Positions 1-6,867 of a stretch of 26,130 nt of DNA are shown piece by piece; positions within the stretch are counted from its first letter, which is position 1; each line of letters starts with the position of its first letter. The DNA lies in NCBI GenBank assembly GCA_003212115.1, contig QCQS01000005.1:1-26130 (forward strand). Direction: 5' to 3'. Below the pieces are notes generated by a model that saw nothing but the letters and a program-made list of their open reading frames with translations, did no database searches and was not told where the DNA came from. Source of the stretch: Prochlorococcus sp. AG-455-E15. GTDB taxonomy: Bacteria; Cyanobacteriota; Cyanobacteriia; PCC-6307; Cyanobiaceae. The position numbers and the translations under genes are program-made.

Positions 1-1052
1 CTTGGATTATCACTTGATTTGATTTGATATTCAATATTTCTCAGATTATTATGCCAATTAATTATTGTTGATTTACTTATTGTTTTTGAGATTTTATCCA
101 ACTCATCTCGAAATTCATCAGACGTATAATAAAGATCTGAATATTTATTATTAGTAGTGTGTAATAGTAGATCTCTTGTTATATTCAATAATCCGATAAT
201 TATTTGAAGAGGTTCGTTTCCGGCATCATATAATTTATTGCAGGTGTCAATTAATGACTCTGGATTATTCTCAACCAATGATTTAATCAGATTTGTTAAT
301 TCACTTTCTGATACTTCTCCCAGGAGGTTTTGGATATTATTAATTGTTATCCCTTCTGGTAAAAGATTCAATTGTTCAAGGAGGCTTTGTGCATCTCTCA
401 TACCTCCATTAGATCTTTTTGCAATCATTTTTAACGCCTGAACTTCGTATTTAATGGATTCTTTTTCGGCGATTTCTGATAAATGTTGAAAAATATCACT
501 AGGGCTTATTCTTCTAAAATCAAACTTTTGGCATCTACTTTTTATTGTATTTAATACTCTCTCAGGATTTGTTGTCGCAAGTATAAATACAACTTTTGAG
601 GGCGGTTCTTCAATAGTTTTTAGTAAAGCATTTGAAGCTGCCGTTGAAAGCATATGACATTCATCAATTACATAGACTTTCCATCTCGCTTGAGTAGGTG
701 CAAATCTCGCTCTTTCTATAATTTCTCTTATATTTTCTACTCCTGTATTTGAAGCTGCATCAATCTCGATAATGTCTAGAGCGCCCCCATCTGTAATTTG
801 TCTACATAAGTCACATTTACAACAAGGAGTTATCGTGGGTTGGTCGAATGCCTGGCAATTTAGAGATTTTGCAAATATTCTTGCACTTGATGTTTTTCCA
901 GTGCCTCTTGGACCATTAAAAAGATATGCAGGAGCAATTTTTTTTGTTGATAGAGCTTGTTTGAGTGTAATTGATATAAATTTTTGCCCAATCAGTTCGT
1001 CTAAGTTGTTTGGTCTATATTTTTGATGAAAAGGCTTATGTATATTAGGCAT
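1..1052 (-). CDS. dnaX: DNA polymerase III subunit gamma/tau, clamp-loader ATPase (3' end off window)
   Basis: This gene encodes the AAA+ motor subunit of the clamp loader, which opens the sliding clamp and places it on primed DNA. About 350 residues are visible before the left edge. A P-loop GPRGTGKT lies at residues 47-54. The zinc-module cysteines C66, C77, C80 and C83 have the last three in the usual CxxCxxC spacing. The Walker B/DECH box is at 130-133, an EEPP segment lies near 150, and the sensor SRC motif is near 172-174. The start is the ATG whose A is at 1052; no clear Shine-Dalgarno precedes it. It lies 55 bases downstream of clpX on the same strand and could be read through from the tig-clpP-clpX block. 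The reading frame is continuous through the P-loop, so there is no intein there. The C-terminal tau region and any slippage site are outside the window. Confidence 0.97.
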   Translation of the reverse strand, partial: MPNIHKPFHQKYRPNNLDELIGQKFISITLKQALSTKKIAPAYLFNGPRGTGKTSSARIFAKSLNCQAFDQPTITPCCKCDLCRQITDGGALDIIEIDAASNTGVENIREIIERARFAPTQARWKVYVIDECHMLSTAASNALLKTIEEPPSKVVFILATTNPERVLNTIKSRCQKFDFRRISPSDIFQHLSEIAEKESIKYEVQALKMIAKRSNGGMRDAQSLLEQLNLLPEGITINNIQNLLGEVSESELTNLIKSLVENNPESLIDTCNKLYDAGNEPLQIIIGLLNITRDLLLHTTNNKYSDLYYTSDEFRDELDKISKTISKSTIINWHNNLRNIEYQIKSSDNP

Positions 1053-1107
1053 TTATTTTTTATTAATTAGAAAATTATGGATTCAATTAAAAAATTAAAC
1101 TCTAATT

Positions 1108-2475
1108 TTATGCAGACTCTTTAATGATTCTTTTTGATCCTGAAGGTAGTTTAACAATTTTAGATGAGAACAAATTATCTACCATTTTTTTCGTAATTGT
1201 GAATTCTTTTACATTTTCTTCAGAAGGCAAAGTGTACATTATGTCTAGCATTAGCTCTTCAATTATTGATCTTAATGCTCTTGCACCTGTTTTTCTTTTG
1301 TATGCTTCATTTGCTATCGCTTCAACAGAATCAGGCTCAAATGATAATTCAACATTATCCATACTTAGCAAAGTTTTGAATTGCTTTACTAATGCATCTC
1401 TCGGTTGAGTCAAAATAGATTCTAAAGTTTCTTTAGTAAGACGATCTAATACAGCACAAACAGGAATTCTTCCAATAAATTCTGGAATTAGGCCATATTT
1501 CACTAAGTCATCTAATTCTAAATTTTTCAGGGAATCTCTTGGGTCTACTATTTTTTTTGTATCAACTTTGTTTTGATCTGAATTAGTGGTAAATCCTATA
1601 GAGTGTTTACCCATACGCTTTTGAACGATATCCTCTAAACCTATAAAAGCTCCCCCACAAATAAATAGTATTTGACTCGTATCAATTTGGATGCAGTCAT
1701 GATAAGGATGTTTTCTTCCGCCTTGAGGTGGCACATTAGCAATTGTCCCTTCAAGCATTTTTAATAATGCTTGCTGTACCCCTTCACCGGAGACATCTCT
1801 GGTAATTGAGGGATTCTCGCTTTTTCTTGCAATTTTATCTATTTCATCAATATAAATAATTCCTTTTTGAGCTAGTTCTACATTCATTTCTGATTTCTGT
1901 AGAAGTCTTAAAAGTATGTTTTCAACATCCTCCCCAACATATCCAGCTTCTGTCAAAGTCGTTGCATCAGCTACTGCAAAAGGAACATCTAAAAACTCTG
2001 CTAAAGTTTGCGCCAATAATGTTTTTCCACTTCCAGTAGGGCCGATGAGTAAAATATTTGATTTTTGTAATTTAGTTGCTTGTGAATCAGTTGAATTGTT
2101 GTTTTTACTGTCTTCTTTAACTTTCCAAGCTAATCGCTTGTAGTGATTGTATACGGCTACTGATAATATTTTTTTTGCAGATTCTTGGCCAACAACTTGA
2201 TTATCTAGAAAACTTTTTATTTCTAATGGCTTAGGAATTGAGGTTAATTCTAAAGGAACAGATTTTTTGGGATTATCAGTTGGTAATTTCTTTTTTACTT
2301 GTGGAGAGTTGTTTGTGTTCGCTTGATTATCAAGTAGTTCTTCATCGAGAATCTCATTGCAAAGGTCTATGCATTCATCACAGATATAAACCCCAGGACC
2401 AGCTATAAGCTTTCTTACTTGGTCTTGTGACTTCCCGCAAAATGAACATTTAAGATGGGCGTCGAATTTAGCCAT
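1108..2475 (-). CDS. clpX: ClpX, ATP-dependent unfoldase of the Clp protease
   Basis: ClpX is a hexameric AAA+ unfoldase that recognises tagged substrates and threads them into ClpP in the cytosol. The 455-residue protein has the N-terminal C4 zinc-binding domain (C10, C13, C32, C35), followed by a low-complexity, polar linker around residues 50-80. The AAA+ core has Walker A GPTGSGKT at 145-152, the pore loop GYVG at 178-181, Walker B IIYIDEID near 206-213 and a sensor-2 GARALR motif. HSIGF near 291-295 is the IGF-type loop that docks on ClpP. Length and order are those of a full-length family member; the linker is somewhat longer than in E. coli. It follows clpP by 105 bases on the same strand, the classic clpP-clpX pairing, so the two products very likely form one protease. 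Identification is secure. Confidence 0.98.
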   Translation of the reverse strand: MAKFDAHLKCSFCGKSQDQVRKLIAGPGVYICDECIDLCNEILDEELLDNQANTNNSPQVKKKLPTDNPKKSVPLELTSIPKPLEIKSFLDNQVVGQESAKKILSVAVYNHYKRLAWKVKEDSKNNNSTDSQATKLQKSNILLIGPTGSGKTLLAQTLAEFLDVPFAVADATTLTEAGYVGEDVENILLRLLQKSEMNVELAQKGIIYIDEIDKIARKSENPSITRDVSGEGVQQALLKMLEGTIANVPPQGGRKHPYHDCIQIDTSQILFICGGAFIGLEDIVQKRMGKHSIGFTTNSDQNKVDTKKIVDPRDSLKNLELDDLVKYGLIPEFIGRIPVCAVLDRLTKETLESILTQPRDALVKQFKTLLSMDNVELSFEPDSVEAIANEAYKRKTGARALRSIIEELMLDIMYTLPSEENVKEFTITKKMVDNLFSSKIVKLPSGSKRIIKESA

Positions 2476-2580
2476 CGATTATAAGTTTTTAAAGTAAAAG
2501 GTGTTAAATACTCCCTATTCACTAGGATTGCTCATAAATATCGATTCGTCATCATATTCTTAAAAAATCAGAACCCCTTG

Positions 2581-3225
2581 TCACTTTTTGATAACTTTAT
2601 CAATTAATCCATATTCGACTGCTTCTGAGGGGGATAAAAAGTAATCTCTTTCTGTATCTTCATTAATTTTTTCTAAAGGTTGACCAGTATGTTCAGCTAA
2701 AAGTGAATTTAATGTTTTCTTGAGAAAAAGTATTTCTTTAGCTTGTATTTCAATCTCTACTGCTTGACCTTGTGCACCTCCTAGAGGTTGATGAATCATA
2801 ATCCTAGAATTAGGTAAAGCTAATCTTTTCCCCTTTGCTCCTCCAGAAAGTAGAAATGCCCCCATACTTGCGGCTACGCCAAAACATATTGTTACTACAT
2901 CAGGCGATATTTGTTGCATGGTATCGTAAATGGCCATTCCTGCAGTTACTGAGCCTCCGGGAGAGTTAATATATATTTGTATGTCTTTTTCGGGATCTTC
3001 AGCTTCAAGAAATAATAATTGTGCAACAAGGGAGTCAGATACTTGATCATTAATTCCAGTACCTAAAAAAATTATTCTTTCCCTCAATAATCTTGAATAT
3101 ATATCAAAAGCTCTTTCTCCTCTACCTGATTGTTCTATAACGGTGGGAACAGCGGCAAAAGTTTTATGATAACTTTCGTAAGAACTTATTGAGCTTTGGA
3201 TTAAATGTTTTTTTTCTGAGTTCAC
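2581..3225 (-). CDS. clpP: ClpP serine protease subunit (clpX-linked paralogue), GTG start
   Basis: This is the proteolytic subunit of the Clp protease, forming a barrel whose inner active sites degrade proteins fed by ClpX. The catalytic triad is complete: Ser120 in GVAASMGAF, His145 in MIHQPLGG and Asp194 in TERDYF, with the same Ser-His (25) and Ser-Asp (74) spacing as E. coli ClpP. The protein is 214 residues long. The start is GTG at 3225, because an in-frame stop lies two codons upstream and the next Met is about residue 97, inside the fold. No convincing Shine-Dalgarno is seen. Cyanobacteria carry several ClpP/ClpR paralogues; the copy next to clpX is usually called ClpP2. Assigning that name here relies on context. 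It sits between tig and clpX, all leftward, and is likely co-transcribed with clpX. Confidence 0.97.
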   Translation of the reverse strand: MNSEKKHLIQSSISSYESYHKTFAAVPTVIEQSGRGERAFDIYSRLLRERIIFLGTGINDQVSDSLVAQLLFLEAEDPEKDIQIYINSPGGSVTAGMAIYDTMQQISPDVVTICFGVAASMGAFLLSGGAKGKRLALPNSRIMIHQPLGGAQGQAVEIEIQAKEILFLKKTLNSLLAEHTGQPLEKINEDTERDYFLSPSEAVEYGLIDKVIKK

Positions 3226-3290
3226 AAATTAGTTTTCGTCTTATAAATAATCTAGGGGGTTTTTGTTTAATTAGTAGGAAATTTCATAAA

Positions 3291-4733
3291 TTATTTTTTT
3301 TCTTTTTTATTTCGAGTTTTTGTAGTTTTTGTGGTTCCTGTAGTTTTTGTAGTTTTAGTCGCAGTTTTTTCGGCTTTTGATGTTTTGGAGTTTTTTGTAG
3401 CTTTAGGAGTTTTTGTGGTTTTTTCTTTTACTTCAGAATTTTCTTCAAGCCAAATTATTAATTTTTCTTTGAGTAGATCATTACTTACTACTTCTGTTAA
3501 TCTTTTAACGTCTATTTGTTTTGAAGATTGAGAGATTGCATCTTCATAATCTTTCATTTTTAAATCAATTTCATCTTTTTCGACTTTTATGTTTTCTGTT
3601 TCAGCTAATGCTTTTAAAGCTAAATTTCTTTGAACATTTTTTTCAGCTTGAGGCCTTGTGGACTCTGCTAATGACTTAACTAATTCCGGAGTGAAAGTAG
3701 ATTTCACATCAAGACCTTGTTGAGCAAATCTTTGAGCGGTTTGTTCAATATTATTCCTCACTTCTATATCAATCATAGATTTTGGAATTTCAGCAACCAA
3801 TTCGTTTGTTAAGGCATCTAATAGAGCTTCAATTTTGATATCTTTTTGAGTTTTTTCAAAATTGTCTTTAAGTTGCTTTTCAATATCTTTCTTTAATTCT
3901 TTTAATGATTCTTTATTGCCAGACTGTTTTGCAAAATCGTCATTAAGTTCAGGCAATTCTTTTTCCTTAAGATCCTTAAGATTTACTTCAAAAATTGCTT
4001 CTTTGCCTCTTGAATCCTCATGAGAATAATCATCAGGAAATTTAAGGTTAAGTGTTTTCGTATCACCAATTTTCATCTTTACGATACCCTCAACGAAACC
4101 TGGAATCATTTTGTTCTTCTCTAACTCAAGATCCATTGATTCACTTGTTCCACCATCAATATCTTTACCAGAATCTTTATATTTTCCTTTGAAACTAACT
4201 ACAGCAATATCTCCTAATTTTGCTGCTCTATTTGTAACTGGAATAATGTTTGCAAACTGATTTCTAGATTTTTCTAGCGCTTCATCTATTGACTTAGGAT
4301 CAAACTTTGTCTTTGATATTTCAACAATTAGTCCTTTGGATTTTTTAAGTTTTAATTCTGGAGCAACATCAGTTTGAAGAGTAACCTTAAGTGATTTTTC
4401 AGGACTAAACTTTGCAAGTAAAGATTCAAATCCATCTACCAATTCTGGCTCACTGAGTGGCTCTATAGATTTTATTTTTAACGCTTCTTGCCATGATTTA
4501 TCAATAATTTTTTCCAGAGCAGAAGCATGTAATTGTGTGATGCCAATTCTTTGGATTAAGACTTGTTTAGGAATCTTACCAAGTCTAAATCCTGGAATTT
4601 TAGCCGAACGACTGATAGAACTGATTGTTTCATTTACACACGTTTTGCATGTCTCAGATGGTATTTCTAATTCGAATGAAATTCTACTTTGAGGCAGAGG
4701 ACTTGTTTTGACTATTAGTGCATCTTTAGCCAT
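3291..4733 (-). CDS. tig: Trigger factor, ribosome-associated chaperone and prolyl isomerase
   Basis: Trigger factor docks at the ribosome exit tunnel and shields nascent chains. The ribosome-binding signature GFRLGKIP lies at residues 48-55. The FKBP-type prolyl isomerase domain covers roughly 165-260 (from GDIAVVSFKG to FEVNLKDL), and the helical C-terminal substrate-binding arms follow to about 430. The final 45 residues (436-480) are an unusual, highly basic low-complexity tail with 16 Lys and 16 Thr, built from KTT-like repeats; E. coli trigger factor (about 432 residues) has no such tail. The start is the ATG at 4733 (MAKDALIV), which precedes the first beta strand with no excess sequence. 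It is the first gene of the leftward tig-clpP-clpX-dnaX series and diverges from asd across 123 bases. The same tig-clpP-clpX order is common in bacteria. Confidence 0.97.
   Translation of the reverse strand: MAKDALIVKTSPLPQSRISFELEIPSETCKTCVNETISSISRSAKIPGFRLGKIPKQVLIQRIGITQLHASALEKIIDKSWQEALKIKSIEPLSEPELVDGFESLLAKFSPEKSLKVTLQTDVAPELKLKKSKGLIVEISKTKFDPKSIDEALEKSRNQFANIIPVTNRAAKLGDIAVVSFKGKYKDSGKDIDGGTSESMDLELEKNKMIPGFVEGIVKMKIGDTKTLNLKFPDDYSHEDSRGKEAIFEVNLKDLKEKELPELNDDFAKQSGNKESLKELKKDIEKQLKDNFEKTQKDIKIEALLDALTNELVAEIPKSMIDIEVRNNIEQTAQRFAQQGLDVKSTFTPELVKSLAESTRPQAEKNVQRNLALKALAETENIKVEKDEIDLKMKDYEDAISQSSKQIDVKRLTEVVSNDLLKEKLIIWLEENSEVKEKTTKTPKATKNSKTSKAEKTATKTTKTTGTTKTTKTRNKKEKK
3315..3359. 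repeat. Short in-frame repeat coding for the Lys/Thr tail of trigger factor
   Basis: On the coding (minus) strand this stretch consists of ACT, ACA/ACC and AAA codons, giving KTTKTTG-TTKTTKT. The 12-mer ACAAAAACTACA occurs more than once, interrupted by a Gly codon. The pattern suggests slippage or unequal exchange expanding a 9-base unit. It stays in frame, so the gene is intact. Confidence 0.6.
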
Positions 4734-4856
4734 GTTTTCTAAGTTATTACTATAAACCGAATCTTAATTATTTCACATTACGTGATTTCCTTGAAAGTTA
4801 ATTTTTTGATAAAGTAAAAAAAATAGTCAATCTATTTATAAAAATCATTTAAGAGT

Positions 4857-5888
4857 GTGAGACAATCTCCGTATTTGCCTAATAGGCCATTAAAAGTTGC
4901 TGTTTTAGGTTCTTCAGGTGCTGTGGGATCTGAATTGCTAAAAATTCTTGAACAACGTGATTTCCCAATATCAGAATTGGTCTTGCTTTCATCAGAGCGG
5001 TCAGAAGGAAAAAAAATTATTTGGAAAGATGAAGAATTAGTTACAAAAAAAACAACTAAGGAAGAATTTAAGAATCTTGATTTAGTTTTGGCTTCAGCTG
5101 GCGGAAGTATTTCAAAAAAATGGTTGTCTACTATTATTGATCAAAATGCTTTACTGATAGATAATTCAAGTGCCTTCAGATTAGATGAGAACGTTCCTCT
5201 TATAGTCCCTGAAGTTAATGCTAGCGAAGTACTTAATCATGATGGAGTAATAGCTAATCCAAACTGCACTACCATTTTGTTGACATTAGTTTTAGCCCCA
5301 TTAAACAAACTTTCGACTATTCAAAGAGTTATTGTCTCAACATACCAATCTGTCAGTGGTGCAGGCCAACTGGCGATGGAGGAACTAAAACTTTTAACTG
5401 AACAATATCTTCAAGGCAATCCTCAAAAAAGTGAAGTTTTGCCATACTCCCTTGCTTTTAATTTGTTTTTACATAATTCTCCTATGCTTTCAAATAATTA
5501 CTGTGAAGAAGAGATGAAAATGGTTAATGAGACAAGGAAAATATTAAATATTGCTAATTTAAAGCTCTCTGCTACATGTGTTCGAGTCCCAGTACTGAGA
5601 GCACATTCTGAATCGATCAATATTGAATTTGCCGATGTAGTTGAGCCGAAAGATGCTCTTGAAGAATTAAAAAAATCTCCTGGAATTGAAGTTATTGAGG
5701 ATTACAAAAATAATAGATTTCCTATGCCAAATGACGTTATGGGAAGGGATAATGTTGCTGTTGGTAGGCTAAGAACTGATCTAAGTCAGCCTAATGGATT
5801 AGAATTATGGTTATGTGGAGATCAAATAAGAAAAGGAGCAGCTCTGAATGCTGTTCAAATAGCTGAGTTATTAATTCCAAAAAAATGA
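4857..5888 (+). CDS. asd: Aspartate-semialdehyde dehydrogenase, GTG start
   Basis: This enzyme reduces aspartyl phosphate to aspartate semialdehyde with NADPH, the second step from aspartate to lysine, diaminopimelate, threonine and methionine. The 343-residue protein begins with a Rossmann motif GSSGAVG at 18-24. The catalytic Cys137 sits in NPNCTT, and the second active-site residue His250 lies in RVPVLRAHSESI. The length is normal. The start is GTG at 4857: an in-frame TAA lies at 4839-4841 with no ATG or TTG between, and the next in-frame ATG is deep inside the fold. A purine-rich AAGAG sits directly upstream but too close to be a good Shine-Dalgarno. Its stop overlaps the dapA start, so the two are translationally coupled. 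It diverges from tig. Confidence 0.97.
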   Translation: MRQSPYLPNRPLKVAVLGSSGAVGSELLKILEQRDFPISELVLLSSERSEGKKIIWKDEELVTKKTTKEEFKNLDLVLASAGGSISKKWLSTIIDQNALLIDNSSAFRLDENVPLIVPEVNASEVLNHDGVIANPNCTTILLTLVLAPLNKLSTIQRVIVSTYQSVSGAGQLAMEELKLLTEQYLQGNPQKSEVLPYSLAFNLFLHNSPMLSNNYCEEEMKMVNETRKILNIANLKLSATCVRVPVLRAHSESINIEFADVVEPKDALEELKKSPGIEVIEDYKNNRFPMPNDVMGRDNVAVGRLRTDLSQPNGLELWLCGDQIRKGAALNAVQIAELLIPKK

Positions 5889-6787
5889 TTACAGACAAAA
5901 CTGAGTGTAATAATCCACTATTTGGAAGAATATTGACTGCAATGGTTACTCCATTCACTGAGAATGGAAATGTAGATTATGAACTAGCAATAAAACTTTC
6001 AAATTATCTTTTTGAGAACGGTTCCGATGGAATTGTGTTGTGCGGTACTACTGGAGAATCTCCGACTCTTTCATGGGCGGAACAGCATGATTTATTTATT
6101 GCGGTAAAAGGATCTTTGGATGCGAGCTGTAAAGTAATAGTTGGCACTGGTAGCAATTGTACAAGCGAAGCTGTGGAAGCTACAAAAAAAGCTTATGACT
6201 CTGGAGCCGATGGTGCTTTGGTCGTTGTTCCTTATTACAATAAGCCGCCTCAAGAAGGTCTTTATAAACATTTCAGCTCTATTGCTAAATCTGCACAGGA
6301 TTTGCCTCTTATGCTCTACAACATTCCTGGCCGGACTGGATGCAATTTATTACCTGATACTGTGAAGAAACTTATGGATTTTTCAAATATTCTCAGTATT
6401 AAAGCTGCAAGCGGTAGAATAGAAGAAGTAACAGAACTAAGAGCTATTTGTGGCTCCGAACTCTCTGTATATAGTGGCGACGATTCATTGTTGCTTCCAA
6501 TGTTATCTGTAGGTGCTGTAGGAGTAGTAAGTGTTGCAAGTCATTTAGTTGGATTGCAATTGAAAGAGATGATTCATTCTTTTCAAAGTGGAAAGGTTTC
6601 CAATGCTCTTGCTATTCATGAAAAACTTCAGCCTCTTTTCAAAGCGCTCTTTATGACTACCAATCCAATCCCAATTAAGGCTGCTTTGGAGCTATCTGGA
6701 TGGGACGTAGGTAATCCTAGAAGTCCTTTGTCACCGTTAACCAATGATATGAAAAAGCAACTATCTTTTATCCTGAATTCCCTATAA
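5885..6787 (+). CDS. dapA: 4-hydroxy-tetrahydrodipicolinate synthase
   Basis: DapA condenses pyruvate with aspartate semialdehyde, the committed step to lysine and to diaminopimelate for peptidoglycan. It is a TIM-barrel class I aldolase of 300 residues. The pyruvate Schiff-base lysine is K173 in ILSIKAASG. The catalytic Tyr145 is in YNIPGRTG, and the GTTGE motif that contacts pyruvate is at 54-58. The ATG overlaps the asd stop as ATGA (5885-5888), so it receives ribosomes finishing asd, and the product of asd is the substrate here. The N-terminus carries about a dozen residues before the barrel. The stop codon is nested in a short inverted repeat (6779-6793). RNase J follows 80 bases downstream on the same strand. 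Confidence 0.98.
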   Translation: MITDKTECNNPLFGRILTAMVTPFTENGNVDYELAIKLSNYLFENGSDGIVLCGTTGESPTLSWAEQHDLFIAVKGSLDASCKVIVGTGSNCTSEAVEATKKAYDSGADGALVVVPYYNKPPQEGLYKHFSSIAKSAQDLPLMLYNIPGRTGCNLLPDTVKKLMDFSNILSIKAASGRIEEVTELRAICGSELSVYSGDDSLLLPMLSVGAVGVVSVASHLVGLQLKEMIHSFQSGKVSNALAIHEKLQPLFKALFMTTNPIPIKAALELSGWDVGNPRSPLSPLTNDMKKQLSFILNSL

Positions 6788-6793
6788 TAGGGA
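6779..6793 (+). promoter_or_regulatory. Inverted repeat over the dapA stop containing a TATAAT box
   Basis: TCCCTA and TAGGGA form a perfect 6-base inverted repeat with TAA as the 3-base centre; that TAA is the dapA stop codon. The central bases 6783-6788 read TATAAT, a consensus -10 box, which would start transcription near 6795 and give rnj a leader of about 70 bases. The same sequence as RNA could fold as a small hairpin ending dapA, but no T-run follows, so it is a poor intrinsic terminator. Promoter for rnj is the better guess. Confidence 0.4.
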
Positions 6794-6867
6794 TTATATT
6801 TAACTTGATAATTAAATTTAAATAAACCTTATTTGATTACAAGCAGGCCTTCATAAATTTCAAAATT

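Noticed and set aside
880..930. Possible intein at the DnaX P-loop, as known from another cyanobacterium
   Set aside because: The frame reads uninterrupted through GPRGTGKTSSA, so no intein is inserted there in this genome.
2465..2475. TATAAT directly before the clpX ATG as a promoter
   Set aside because: A start 6-7 bases after that box would fall inside the first codons, so it cannot make a full clpX message.
3315..3359. Repeats as a CRISPR-like or intergenic satellite array
   Set aside because: Units are 9-12 bases without spacers and lie fully in frame inside tig.
3331..3531. Open frame on the plus strand rich in Val and Phe
   Set aside because: It is the complement of the Lys/Thr repeat and helical end of trigger factor. 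Composition follows the repeat, and there is no start signal.
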